From Diaporthe sp. PMI_573 (taxonomy: Eukaryota > Ascomycota > Sordariomycetes > Diaporthales > Diaporthaceae): a DNA stretch of 64,000 nt. The stretch lies in assembly GCA_021399435.1 (NCBI GenBank), contig JAJTUP010000029.1:682001-746000 (forward strand), read 5' to 3'. Every line of letters begins with the position of its first letter. Positions within the stretch are counted from its first letter, which is position 1. Under the pieces are notes generated by a model, which worked only from the letters and a program-made list of their open reading frames with translations, made no database searches and was not told where the DNA came from. A program made the position numbers and the translations under genes. Shown here piece by piece: positions 11,922-23,590 of the stretch.

Positions 11922-14050
11922 TCACGCCGTAATGATATCACCCTCGCTATTACCAGACCTGCTGCTATCACTACTCTCCAGGCTGACAGCCTGATATTTC
12001 TGGACCAGGTTCTCCAATATGGCCGCGTTCAAATCATCCCCCATCTTGACCACAGGCACGGGGAACCTCGACCGCGTATGCAGCGCTAGGTCCGCCTCGC
12101 TCCCCCTCCTCTCCCCTTCCCCCCCGCCATCATCGCCGTCGCCACCGCCACCACCACTAGTGCCCCCCTCACCGGACAAGATGACGAACCGCCCGAGTAT
12201 GTCTGCCTCAGCAGGCTGCATGCGGTCAGCCAGCAGCCGGAACAGCACCTTGCAGACGTGCATGTGGCGGCCCTGCTCGTGCAGCCCCTTCATGGCGAGC
12301 ACGAGCGTCGACCGCAGCACCTCGGGCCACCCGCGGCCCGTCGCCAGCCTCGCGCCGTTGCCCCCCTCGTTCCCGAGCGCCCGCAGCGAGATGCTCGCGA
12401 GCAGGGACAGGGGGTACGCCAGCGAGCTGTCGCAGGCCTCGAACCCGTGCCGCATGTAGTACAGCCGCGCCACCGTCTCGAGGTTGCGCACCGCCGCGGG
12501 GCCCGTACGCGACACTAAGGGGTGGCTGGCCTCCTCGCCGTCTTCGTAGTCTTCGCTGCTGCGCTCTAAGTCTGTTGAGGAGTGGATCTCTGCTTGTTCT
12601 TCTATTACTGTTGTGGATAGTGTGAGGTGTATTGCGAAGTACTCTAGGCTGGGCTGGGTGTTAGTATTTTATAGACGGGTAGAGGATGGTCGGCCTAGCC
12701 TCGACGGCAGTTGGAGAATAGGAGTGTGTTCGGCTTACTGAAGTCTCAGGTGGCTCGGGAAGACAGCCATCTTGGGCTGCAGAGGCCCAGGCAGGCCCTC
12801 ATACCACTCCCGGAGCCGCGACTGTATCTCCAGCGCCCGTTGCCTCGGCAGGCCCGCCACCCCCTGCGGGTGGTGGTCCCGGAATGCCTCGTGGGCCACC
12901 TGGTTCATGATGACGCGCAGCTGGCACATGGCCCGGAACGTGTGCGGCCAGTTCATCGGCGATGGCGCCGCCGTGTTGGGCGGGTACACGAGCATGAACT
13001 CGCCGTACCAGGCCGGGTTCTCAGCCGGGTCGGGGAGGGTCACCCCGGGCGGGTCGCCGAGCGAAGCCCGCCGCATGAAGTAATACCCTGCGGACCTTTG
13101 GAGCGTCGCCCAACCCACGGTCAGCGAGATGCGAGTTCCTGAATCGCCATCTTGCATAGTGTGTGCGTGTGTATGTGTATGTGTGTGCGTATGTGTGTGT
13201 GTGTATGTTTGGTTTGATAGAGGCTTGTGAAGTCTCGCCTTGGTCCACCTCCGGGCTGACTCACGTTTGGAAGTTGAAAAAGGCCCACGCCGTGAACTCG
13301 CGAGCCCGTTGTGTCCTGACGTTCTTGTGGGCTCGGAATGGCCCGAAGAGGTTCATCTTCCTGGCCATCGATACACCGTGCCGAATAAAGATATCACCGA
13401 TCTTGTCTGGAAGAGCAGGTGTTTCAGCAGGCAAACGTTGTTGCGGGTGCTGTAGCTTGGAAGAGAAAGAATTGTATTCTGGTTCAAGCTGCGCACATGG
13501 TCTTTGCACTCACCCATGCCGTGGCTATTGTAGGCCAGACTCAGTAGTATCGTCGCTTGAAACGTGGTCAACTTGACGTTTTCGAGATCCTCCAACTCCC
13601 AGAGCCGCCTTGCCTCTACTAAGAACTTGTAGCCAATATTTTGGGGGTTCCATATCTGTGACCGGAATGCATTGCCATGGTGGCAGTACTATTGAGCTAC
13701 CTCGAATCAGTCCAATGCCCCCGGGGCAGAAGACATACGGGGTGTGTGTGGCACGTACACTTCCTATCGCCATGACCGAGTTCACGAGTAGCGGCGAGCA
13801 GAGGGGACCCTTCCCGCGAGCCAGATCAAACAAGAAGTAATCCTTCTGAAACGCAGGTGCCACACAGTACTCGTGAACAAGGTACGCACGCAGCAGACGC
13901 CTGAACAGGTGGTCGTCTGTAGTCACCGAGGTCCAGTCGGACGCCTTCACGGATGCCAGCCGGCCATCCACGAGCTCCGCGGCATGGTACGGCTTCACGT
14001 AGATGTTGTTGTAGCTGCTGGCACGGGATGACTCGGCGGCGGACGATGAC

Positions 14051-14118
<68 letters not shown>

Positions 14119-14794
14119 GTGCTGCTGGTGCGGCGGCTGACTGAAGCCCTGGAGAGCTCCCTCGTAAAGTAAGGACTCCAAATACGGATTGTCAGAAGTC
14201 TGCAGGGCCGCAGGCATGAAGGGTAGGTATGGGAACTGATACCTAAACCGCGACTCTGGCTTCAGGGCGAGCTGCAGGAGCAGGTCGCCCTCCTGGGCGA
14301 GGCGGACGGCGGTCTCGACATCTGTCCCGGCCCGCAGGCGCTGCAGGATGTCGAGGGCCTCCGCCTCGGTGACACTGACGAGGAGCCGGTACAGCTCCTT
14401 GTAGACCAGGTTCTCCTGTTGCGACTCGTCGTGCTTGCGCTTGAGGGCCTGCACCTGTGTCTCGGTGTTGTCGGTGAGATAAAGGCAATCCGAGCCTCGC
14501 GTCTGGCAGCGCGAGCAGGCAGGGCGCTCTCCAGGACACCTGTGCAGAAACAAACCCGCGTCAGTATCTACGTGAGTAGACAGCTGCTCCCCAATGTGCT
14601 GCTAAGGGGTTTGCATACTTGACCTTGGACTTGCGACACGTCTCACATGCTGCCCTTACGTTTCTCCTTGTTCGAGGCAACAGTTGTTGTTTGCCTGGCG
14701 GGCCACCGCCTGGGGGCCCCTCACCACCACCCTCGGTGGGAACGACCGCGTTTGCTGCTGGTCTCGGCAGGATCGGTCGCTGTGGAGCGGACAT
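11922..14794 (-). CDS. Zn2Cys6 fungal transcription factor with polyglutamine tract
   Basis: Model complement(join(11922..12648,12739..13095,13265..13406,13514..13688,13759..14539,14619..14794)), 785 residues; all five introns (79, 70, 107, 169, 90 nt) keep frame. The zinc cluster has Cys at 50, 53, 60, 67, 70 and 77 (C-x2-C-x6-C-x6-C-x2-C-x6-C), with an intron just before Cys60, a common position in this class. A Gln tract lies at about 193-222. The fungal-specific regulatory domain follows ('LLVNSVMAIGSYCHH', 'NPQNIGYKFLVEARRLWE', 'LSLAYNSHGMDKIG', 'MARKMNLF', 'RAREFTAWAFFNFQ'). It is a predicted nuclear DNA-binding regulator, probably a CGG-half-site binder, with target pathway unknown. 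The acceptor of the fourth intron (CTCCAAAG at 13096) is the least certain junction. It converges on the cyclophilin gene. Confidence 0.88.
14051..14117. repeat. (GCTGTT)n hexanucleotide repeat encoding polyQ
   Basis: On the minus strand it reads as alternating CAA and CAG codons, about 22 Gln in a row, inside exon 2 of the Zn2Cys6 factor. The mixed codon pattern is a regular hexamer, so length changes would occur in two-Gln steps. Confidence 0.93.
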
Positions 14795-16662
14795 GGCAAA
14801 GGCTGCCTGAGCAATAATAGTGATTGCGCACGGAGGCTGCGGAATTGTTGAGGTGAACTAGTACTCCGATCGACTAGGTAGATATCCAGACGTTGAATAC
14901 TATACTAGAAGGGTATCGATGCGCGGATCATCCAGTCCGGATGGAATGGAGCAATTCGATTTGGCAGCTGCACTGTCACCGGTGCCCTGGGATGATCTTG
15001 ACCTGCTGCACACCTGGGCAATACCTGCCAGGTCCGCAGCGTTAATTCCGGCCAAGGTCATAACAGCTCCAGTGTTGGGGGCCTCAGGCCGATATCACCC
15101 TCGCGCATGAGACAAATAAAAGCGCCCAGGGCTGGCGAGGTCTGATGTTCCCGCAAACATTGGACCGGCGACATTATGACAGATGAGATGCTGTTGTGCG
15201 ACTGGGTGATGCCCGTGGCTGGCGTGTCTTCCGAGTTGGTAACGGCGATCACTCCCTGTTCAGTCTGGAAAGCCCCCCCTCGAACCTTTTTGTCGGGGAG
15301 CGTCAAATATTCAGTGGCAAAGTGGCATGACTGACCGGGGGTTGCACATGTTAATCCAGCGGGATGCGTACTCTTCCAGGGCGAGAATTGAAACAAGGGC
15401 CCTCCCTATTGTACCTGGGCCGCTGCTACTCTGGCAGTCTGGTCATGCTGAGAAGGCCATGCGGGCCCATTCCGCGGCGCTGGAAGGCGAACATCGAGTA
15501 CTTATCTGCCGGCACGGAAGTGTGCCAACCATGTCTATAACAAGCCCCGACCAAGTCCTCACCGGTGATGTTCGGGCTAAGCAGGAATATGACGCGGAGA
15601 TACGGTCATTATGATCCCTCAATGACGAGGGATGTCACATTTCGCGAGTATTCATCATTTGTGATGAAAGCATGAGTCCCGATACCACGTCGCACACAGT
15701 TAAGTATAATCACTCTCAGGCTCAGTATTCTTTGCTGATTTGAAGTCCCGACTAGATCCGTCCAACTGATCTAAGCTGGTAATGATCACCCAAATCACCA
15801 CGCCCAAACAGTTCCTGACCAGGCCGAATTCACGTATTAAGAAGCCTTCATGTACACAGTAGACACCTCTTCTCGCCACGCCATTGTATCCTGTCGAATA
15901 TTTGATGGTGGACCTGGGCATGAGGAGTGGATCTGCATCTCTGCATGGGGGTCAAGCTTTCTGCCCCTTGGAATCGCCAACCATTCTGGAACCACCATGT
16001 TGGCAATACTTACTGGCCCACATTGTAAACATACCTTGCTTGATCATACAGTGAAATTCAATCAATCCATGGGCGAAATCGATAGTTTAAGTTGCCAAAT
16101 AACTCATAATATATTTCCGATTGTCAGTAGTTGGCCTGCTCAAGTGAAGCACGAGGCAACAGAACCCCTGGTAGGCTGACCAAAACATGCATGCGAGCCC
16201 TGTACAGCTCTTACGCCGCCCTTCATTATCAAGGTAGGATTCTCTCGAGTGACCACCGATCGAACGTGGTTTACCTGACGATGAATTCGGTCTTTCAGCG
16301 TTGTTGGTAGACAAGTATGCGCTGGACACGTCAACAACCAGGCATCAGCATCACTCTTCATGTGGCCCAGCCCTTCAGATGACAGAAGAAACGGGATATA
16401 AACGACGAGGATGGCTTTGACCTAGAATCAGCTACCGTGGTCGAAAATGCACCACAGTATGGCACAAGGCCCCCCCCCCGAATCGTCCCACTTGGCCGAA
16501 TCTGCGGGGGAGGGGGAGTGTGTGTAGAATTAACAAGGGTTAGGACTACGAGCCTCGGCTCGATGTCGCGTCGGTCTTTCTGTTCATTACGAAACCGCGA
16601 CAGCAACCATAACTCGAGGCTTGGATTGATCCCAAGGGTAGCGCACCCTTGGAACCCAAACC
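14795..16662. other. Divergent intergenic region without recognised gene
   Basis: This 1.9-kb region lies between the divergent transcription factor and PIG-P genes. It contains only short ORFs on both strands with no recognisable domain. A C-run (16472-16481) and a G-run (16505-16517) sit about 150-190 bp before the PIG-P start. I see no RNA gene. Confidence 0.4.
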
Positions 16663-17538
16663 ATGTCGCTGAGCTCAGAGGAGGAAGAGGACCCATTCCT
16701 CTCTGACGGGGAGGACGGCAACGAGAATGACCTCCCCAGCGACGTTGAGGACGACCTCCTCGACGACGACGAAGACGAGGAGGACCCCTTCAGCCCCACG
16801 CAGCCGCCGCCGCCGCCGACGCAGTCGCAAATGCTCTCCTTCGGCCCACCCTACTACGGCCGGCCCCCGACGCCGCTACCTCCCTCCCCGTCTCTGACGT
16901 CGCTCCTGCGGCCGTCGCGCCCGACCACACCCGACGCCAGCGACGACGAGGGCCTCAACAGCGCCGAGCCGGTGCCGCGCGCCTCGCCCAAGGTGCCCAC
17001 CTACGAGTACTACGGCTTCGTGCTGTACCTCTTCTCGTCGCTCGTCTTCCTCATCTACCTGCTGTGGTCCTACCTGCCCTCGCCCTTCCTGCACGTCCTG
17101 GGCATCTACTACTACCCGAACCGCTGGTGGAGCCTGGCCATCCCTTCGTTCCTCGTCATGCTGCTAGTCTACATCTTCGTCGCCCTCGCCCTCTACAACA
17201 CCGAGTACCTGACCCTGCCGCTCAACAACCTCGAGACCATCGTCGACGACGCGGGAAAGATCGCCGTCGTCGACGGGAGAGGCCGCATCGTCACCAGCGA
17301 GGAGAGGAGGAGGAACCTAGAGCGGGAGCGCGAGAGGGAGGGCCAGCGCGGCAAGGCGCACCACCAGAGGAAAACGAGCTGGAACGGGCACCCGTTCTCC
17401 AGGGACAGGGAGGTCGACTGGCGGGAGTGCTGGAACCAAGGAACCGACGCCGTGATGGATGTGCCCCTGGCAGGCGTGTGCGGGATCCTCTACGGCGGTT
17501 CCAGGGGCGAAGACGACCACATTTTCAATACCAATTAA
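16663..17538 (+). CDS. PIG-P / Gpi19, subunit of GPI N-acetylglucosaminyltransferase
   Basis: Intronless ORF of 291 residues. The first ~100 residues are acidic (runs of E and D) and Pro-rich. The PIG-P domain begins at 'YEYYGFVLYL' with two transmembrane helices (about 110-130 and 155-180) separated by a short loop ('GIYYYPNRWWSLAIPSF'), then 'YNTEYLTLPL'. The tail has the conserved short block 'DREVDWRECWNQGTDAVMDVPL'. PIG-P belongs to the ER-membrane complex that adds GlcNAc to phosphatidylinositol, the first step of GPI-anchor synthesis. The C-terminal charged insert is longer than in animal PIG-P, as expected for fungi. The 'ACCATGTC' start context is good. Confidence 0.9.
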   Translation: MSLSSEEEEDPFLSDGEDGNENDLPSDVEDDLLDDDEDEEDPFSPTQPPPPPTQSQMLSFGPPYYGRPPTPLPPSPSLTSLLRPSRPTTPDASDDEGLNSAEPVPRASPKVPTYEYYGFVLYLFSSLVFLIYLLWSYLPSPFLHVLGIYYYPNRWWSLAIPSFLVMLLVYIFVALALYNTEYLTLPLNNLETIVDDAGKIAVVDGRGRIVTSEERRRNLEREREREGQRGKAHHQRKTSWNGHPFSRDREVDWRECWNQGTDAVMDVPLAGVCGILYGGSRGEDDHIFNTN

Positions 17539-18853
17539 AGTACATGTACGAAGCGTTTCAATTTGAGTTTCTTGTAACACCATTTGTCATGATTCTGTTG
17601 GCCACTGTACCCCAGAGCTAGGGAAGATGCATTTTGGCCTCCATCGCTCCAGAAATCTACAATCACATGTCTCACACGGGATGCTATCCACGCAGTGGCT
17701 CACATTCCAAGCTAGTAAGGGAACCTCATAGCTCCTTTTTTTCCCCCTCTTATCTCTTGTGTCTAGCGTTCGCCACTCGGATACTGACTCGTAGTGTACC
17801 GAAGGGATGCCAGTTTCTATACCTCGAGCATCGCAGCTCTTTCCAGTCGGCTTGGTAGCTGGACAGTGGCGACTTGACAGGTGAGAAGAGGGAACATGCG
17901 TGCCTTGGCATGTAAGTACAGCAAGGGCATGCGATGGCCACAGCAGCAGTCCCCTCTTTGGCTACTCAACTGTCAACTGGTGCACATGATGTATGACATT
18001 ACACCATCTTCAATTGGGCAGAACCGCCCCTCAATATCGCCACGCATCGAAGTGACTAGTAGCATGTGAATGAAAACTCGCGCATCTTTCCGCGATATCA
18101 ATGTTTCAGTACACTTCAGCACTTGGGGTTCAGGCTTTCAAAATGCCACACAGGGCTTCGCGAGTTATCTCATCCGGACGCGCTGGCTTCCCTGTAGTAA
18201 CGCTCCCAGCAATCTGGTAACAACAGTCAACATGCAGCGTGGCAGGGCTAGTATATGTCGCTCAATTGACTCGGGCTAACACTGGGATGAACACTGGCTT
18301 CACGAACGCCGGCATTGATTGCCGCGGATAGAGTTGCCTTGAGTAGCAGAGATCCCGGCTTTCTAGCAGAACCGCCGCCGGCGGAAATTACTTTGCTCTC
18401 CTAGGAGGGCAGTTTAGACCCGCGACGAAGTCCCCCAGCGCATGGACAACATTGCTCCGCACGCCTGGGGAATAGCAAATACCCCGTAGTCTTTCCCCAG
18501 ACTTTCCCCAGACTATCAACCCCGCAAGACTACGCGGGATCCACAACCAGCATCCCTGGCATTGTGTGTTGTTGGGCCTGAGTCGGCGTCGGCGACAAGG
18601 CACAGTTCTGGGTCAAATCGTAAAGAATATCCGCGCGGGATATGGCTTGGTATGTAGAAGAGCGCGCATAGCGTCGTTCGTCGAATGTTATATAAGAAGC
18701 GCTCGTGGAACCCTCGACGACTAGCAATGTCTGCCGGTGTGATTTTGCTCATCACGAAAGCTAAGCTGCACTTTTGTTGCCCTGTTTAAAAGCAATTGGA
18801 CCTGTAGCCCACTACTACAATAATCTCTTATACAACCTGGAGGTATCGTGACC
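17539..18853. other. Intergenic region upstream of the inositol-type transporter
   Basis: This 1.3-kb region holds the PIG-P 3' end and the transporter promoter. A repeated short motif 'ctttccccagac' occurs at about 18490-18512. No supported coding or RNA gene. Confidence 0.4.
18689..18695 (+). promoter_or_regulatory. Putative TATA box of the inositol-type transporter
   Basis: TATATAA, 159 nt before the ATG at 18854. Spacing and orientation suit a regulated fungal promoter with a ~100-nt leader. This is inference only. Confidence 0.45.
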
Positions 18854-20647
18854 ATGGAGTCTCGTGAAGTAGATACGAAACACCCGGACAATGTCAAGGA
18901 AAGTGGAGAGTACGAAGGCGAGGTGTCACACGTCGACAAGCTCGACAAGATTGACAGAATCGCCAACTACGATGACTCCATTGAGAACACAAAGATCTCC
19001 AAAGCGGTCTGGCTCATCACCTTCACCGTAGCGATGGGCGGGTTCCTCTTTGGTCGGTGGTCCCTCGCTGACCTTGCTTTCCTCTAAAGTGCCTAAACTA
19101 ACACCAAGCCAAACCAGGCTATGACACGGGCGTCATCTCGGCGGTACTTGTCACACTCGGGAGCGACCTGGGCCACGAGCTCTCGTCGAGCGAGCAAGAG
19201 ATGGTCACCTCCCTGACGTCCGGGGGCGCCCTGGTCGGCGCCCTGATCGCAGGTCTCCCGGCGGACAAGTACGGGCGAAAGTTTGGCATATATGCAGGCT
19301 GCGCGCTGTTCCTGGCCGGCTCGGTGGTCCAGGCCGCTGCCTTCACCGTCGCGCAGATGGCGGTCGGACGGTTCGTCGTCGGTCTCGGGGTCGGCTCTGC
19401 GGCCATGATCATCGTAAGTGGCTGCCGCTTGTCTTGTTGCTGATGACTCCCGCCCGGAGCTAATTAATGCGTCTTGGTTCCAGCCTCTGTACATTGGCGA
19501 ACTTGCACCTGCGCCGCACCGCGGGCGGATGATTGCCCTCGACAACCTGAGCGTGACCCTTGGTCAGCTCATCTCGTATGCACTGGGCGCGGCGTTCACC
19601 GAAGTTCCCCATGGTTGGCGATACATGGTGGCTGCCGGCGGCATACCACCTATAATCCTCGCCCTCCTCTTGCCCAAGTGCCCCGAGTCCCCCCGTCAGT
19701 TGCTGGCACATGACAAGGTTGCTGAGGCTACAGAGTGTATAGCGCGCGTCTACCCCGATGCAACGGAGGAGCAGGTGAGATCAAAGGTGGAATATATGGC
19801 CTGGACTATCCAGGTCGAGGCCCAAGCAGTCGGGGACAAGTCGCTGTGGTGGCAATTCAAACAGCTGCACTGCGTGGGCTCGAACCTCAGAGCGTTGATT
19901 ACTGCATGTGCGGTGATGGCAAGTAAGTTTTGCCGCCTTCTCTTAGTTCCTCACGGGCTCCAGTCTAACAAACCCTTAGTCTCTCAACTCGGCGGTTTCA
20001 ACACGCTGATGTACTACTCGGCGACATTGTTCTCCCTCGTTGGTTTCAAGAAGGCCACCGCAGTCTCTATCGTCGTCGGCGGCACAAATTTCATATTCAC
20101 GCTGGTCAACATGCTGTTCATCGACAGGCTGGGGAGACGCAAGATCCTCCTCGTCACAGTCATGGGCATGGCCTTGAGCATGGTCGTCGCCGCCGTCGCA
20201 TTCAACTGGATACCCATCTCGCGCGATCTGGTCCTCGACTCCGACAGCGTGAATTGGGCCGGAATCGTAATCCTCGTTACCATAATCTTCTACGTCGCCT
20301 TCTTCGCCAGCGGCGTGGCCACGATCGGCTGGGTGGGCACGGAGCTCCTGCCGCTCGAGGTGCGTGCCCTGGGAACGATGATGAACACCGTGACCTGCTG
20401 GGGCTGCAACATCATCATCGCATCGACTTTCCTGACAATGATGAAGGCCTGGACGCCCAGCGGTGCCTTCGGATTCTACGCGGGGGTCTGTTTCTTCGGC
20501 TGGGTCTTTGTCGTCTTCCTGTACCCAGAGGTCAAGGGGCTCCCATTGGAGGATGTTAGGCAGATCTTCGAGCATGACTTTGGTGTCAAGGTGGCAGCGA
20601 GATTGCAAAAGGAGCAGAAGGCAAAGCGTCAGGCTGGTTTGGCTTAA
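18854..20647 (+). CDS. MFS sugar transporter, myo-inositol transporter type
   Basis: Model join(18854..19052,19118..19413,19484..19922,19980..20647), 533 residues; introns of 65, 70 and 57 nt. Twelve transmembrane segments are expected. Signatures visible are 'GFLFGYDTGVISA' after TM1, 'PADKYGRKFGIYAG' in loop 2-3, 'GLGVGSAAMIIPLYIGELAP', 'PESPRQLL', 'QLGGFNTLMYYSATLF', 'DRLGRRK' and 'PEVKGLPLEDV'. PESPRQL with 'ARVYPDATEEQV' matches fungal ITR/myo-inositol proton symporters better than hexose carriers. It acts at the plasma membrane. The substrate is inferred from family likeness only. It faces the quinate-permease-type gene in a convergent arrangement. Confidence 0.88.
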
Positions 20648-20734
20648 TTATATAGCAAAAGAATGTTCTGGTCTATTTCCCAGGCCACACACTTCCGATT
20701 TTGCCTGCTGCTTGTTGCCAAACTCGAGCTCTAA

Positions 20735-21170
20735 CTACGGGTGCTTACATACAGTGACCACAGATGCCGTGTCAGTGAAGTTGTTACTCGAGAATCCTTG
20801 CCACCAGTACTGGCCTGGCGCATGGGCGTCGCAGTTATACGACTCGATATCGCTCGACAGATCGGCGGCCTTGATCTCGCAAGTCGGCTGACTGTCATTT
20901 ATCATAGCGGTGTTGCGGTTGAAGCCGCGAGAGTTACAGTTTTCCATGAAATCGAATTCGACCAAGTCCGGCCATGGCCAGCCAAATGTCCCGAAGGCAG
21001 GCCATGCTCCGCATGTTGGCGTTGGCAGGTGAGTGAAATTTGCCCCAACCAGGCCATGATTAAAGACGTCCCAGCTCTACAATCTGACCGACTTGCGCCC
21101 ATATGACCCAGGATCATATGTGTTCTCCGTACTGTCCGACTCGAATGTCAGCAAATAATCAATCATGCCA
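20735..21170 (-). pseudogene. Broken gene for a probable secreted protein
   Basis: Not recognised as a named family. On the minus strand one frame reads protein-like over ~140 codons: upstream '...VCPGMIDYLLTFESDSTENTY', an in-frame TAG at 21077-21079, then 'SWDVFNHGLVGANFTHLP', 'CGAWPAFGTFGWPWPDLVEFDF', 'QPTCEIKAADLSSDIESYNC' and a stop at 20735. It is rich in Cys, Asn and aromatic residues, like secreted fungal proteins. No intron fits around the TAG, which would be CAG with one CpA-to-TpA change. The 5' end is unclear; an acceptor-like TTAG lies near 21194. A GTATGT donor just before the final residues could also mean that it continues. Confidence 0.45.
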
Positions 21171-21603
21171 GGGCAAACAGCGGTTGAGATAGTTCTAACT
21201 CACTCACTCAACGCCTAAGTAAATCTACTCACTTTCAACAGAAATCAGTCCCCATCTACTCAGCCACAGTGCGACTTTGGTACTGGACGTACCCTCCTGT
21301 AGGATCTAATTACATCGTATATGGAACAAGTATTAGGTTTGCGCTGTTTCATGTTCTATTTTGGGCTAATACGGACCCTTGAGCGTTACGAAGTAACGAG
21401 CAGTAGCAAATACTATGCATTGTAGTGTAGACACATAGATTCGCTTCAGTCTTTGTGAGCACGCTGTCCTCTACCATCAACCACAACTGCTTCGCTATGT
21501 TCCTACTAGAATACGAGAAACTTTTGGTTTATCTCACTTCAGTTGTCAATGGCCTCCGTCTGCGGGCGATTGATAACCTTCTCAACAACCCCTGCTATGA
21601 CTC

Positions 21604-23590
21604 TCACCTTGTGACGCTGCGGCTATCCTCAACCTCCATAGCGCCAGCCTTCTCATCTTCGAGCTGATCTTCCGCGTCCTTTGGAGAGCGATGAGAATGT
21701 CTTGCACAAGGTGCACCAAAGAGTGCGTCCATCTCTTCAATCGGGACACCTTTGGTCTCGCGAATGCACCACCAAGCCCAGACTCCCATGCAGGCCATGA
21801 GGGCGCCAAAGAAAAAGTAAGCTATTCCAATGGATTAGTAAGATGTTTTAAAAGCCAAAATCCAAGGTATGATGCACTTACTGCCATATCCAATATCTGA
21901 GATCATGTATGGGGTAGAACGAGAAACAACATATGACCAGAGGCGCTCATCGGCTATAGTGAGCGCCATACAAAGAGAACGGATGTAGAGGGGATAGATC
22001 TCAGAAGCATAGAGCCATGTGATACCTTGCCAAGTGGCACAGTAGATGACTCCATAGAGGTAAACACAGACGATGGCGAGATATCCCCAGCCTGACATCT
22101 GAGTCACCCCAGCTTTTGCAGCTGCCTCAGGATCGTTCCTCATGACATAACCGCCAAGATAGAGCTGGGAACTGTCAGTATTGTGGAAGAAGGATAGACA
22201 TATATGGGGCATTACCATTGGAACACAGCCCAGAGCAGAGCCCCAGAGCAAGCCCTTCCGTCGACCGAGATAGTCGGCAACGTAGAAGGAGAAGATGATC
22301 ATGCCGAGTGTCTTGGCGACACCATAAAACCCTGTTGCAAAAAGCTTGAGGTCGGTGCTGGCAATTCCAAGAGTGGCAAATATTCTTGGGGAGTAGTAGG
22401 TGATAATATTCACCCCGGTCATATTCTGGCACCTGTCCAGCAGTCAATAAAAAGGGCCTAGTGCTGAATAGGGATCGGAAGCGCCATACATCATCAACGT
22501 CAAACCAATCGCAATGCGGTTGCGAATACCCTTCTTGAACAACTCTTTAAACTGGAGCCAAGTCCCGGGATTCAGTCCAGCAATATGTGCCTCAAATTCG
22601 ACCTCAGCACGTATTTCACTCAACTCATGCATGACATAAGGGTGGCTGGTGGGGAGTTGGCGAAGATCGCAAATGATGCCCTCGGCTTTCTCCCAGCGAT
22701 CATTCTTGGCCAGCCAACGCGGTGATTCCGGGCAGAAGGGCACGACTGCAAGCACGATTACGGCGGGGAACAGCTGAAGACCGAGAGGGACCTGCCATTG
22801 AGCCGGAGCTGAAGAGGATCAGTCATGGATCTCAGTATGTTGGGCTTAGCTAGCAGGATATACTTACTGCTCGAGCTTATAGTCTTGTTGACAGCATAAT
22901 TGACCCAGAAGCCGCACATCTGGGCTCCCTGTGAACCTATTTCGTAGAAACCGACCAGCCGCCCACGAATCGAGGGTGGAGCAACCTCGGCAATATAGCT
23001 GAAAGCGACAGGCGTTAGATACCACTGGTTCCATCACCATGGACGAGCAAAGAATCGCACGACTTACACGGGAATGACAGGAGCGGTGCCACCAATGCCG
23101 AGGCCTGCAATCGCTCTGCCGGCCATGATCAGGCCGACAAGCCCATGCGAAGCAGTCTGCATGGCGGCGCCGCACATGAAGACGATGGTAGCGTAGAATA
23201 TACACCTCTTGCGGCCAAAACGCTCTGAGGCGAAGTGGGAACCCAGTGCACCGAAGAACATTCCTGCTTGAAAGCAGGAGACAATGTTGGAGGTAAGGTC
23301 GTCGAGTTCCTTTTGACTCTTGTTCAGGAGGCCGAAATCACGTTCGAAGGCGGGAAGGATCAATGTGCCGCCCATAACGGAGACATCGTAACCTGTGGGT
23401 GATGCAGTAAGTGCTTGCTCTAAAACATGACATAAAGACATTGATCCAAAATATTCGACTCACCGAGAGCAAGAGCACCGAAACAGACCCCGATACAGTA
23501 GATATTCACCTTCCAATTCCTAACCTCTGGCGGTTCTGGAACCCGCTGCACCGTTTGCTCGGAGACTGAGGGGGTTTTCGAGTGCCCCAT
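21604..23590 (-). CDS. MFS transporter, quinate permease-like
   Basis: Model complement(join(21604..21821,21882..22164,22216..22432,22490..22808,22868..22998,23068..23392,23464..23590)), 539 residues, six introns of 51-71 nt, all in frame. Features: 'ALGYDVSVMGGTLILPAF' after TM1, 'ASERFGRKR', 'GRAIAGLGIGGTAPVIPVYIAEVAPPSIRG', 'CPESPRWL', 'CQNMTGVNIITYYSP', 'DYLGRRKG' and 'RETKGVPIEEMDALFG'. The pattern resembles QutD/Qa-y quinate permeases of the sugar-porter family, proton-coupled uptake at the plasma membrane. No quinate-catabolic gene is present nearby, so the substrate is uncertain. The intron at 22165-22215 is 51 nt and stop-free, so its retention would add 17 residues in frame. Confidence 0.87.

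Noticed and set aside
18854..23590. Quinate or inositol catabolic cluster around the two transporters
   Set aside because: No dehydrogenase, dehydratase, oxygenase or matching regulator lies between or beside them; convergent placement alone is not evidence.
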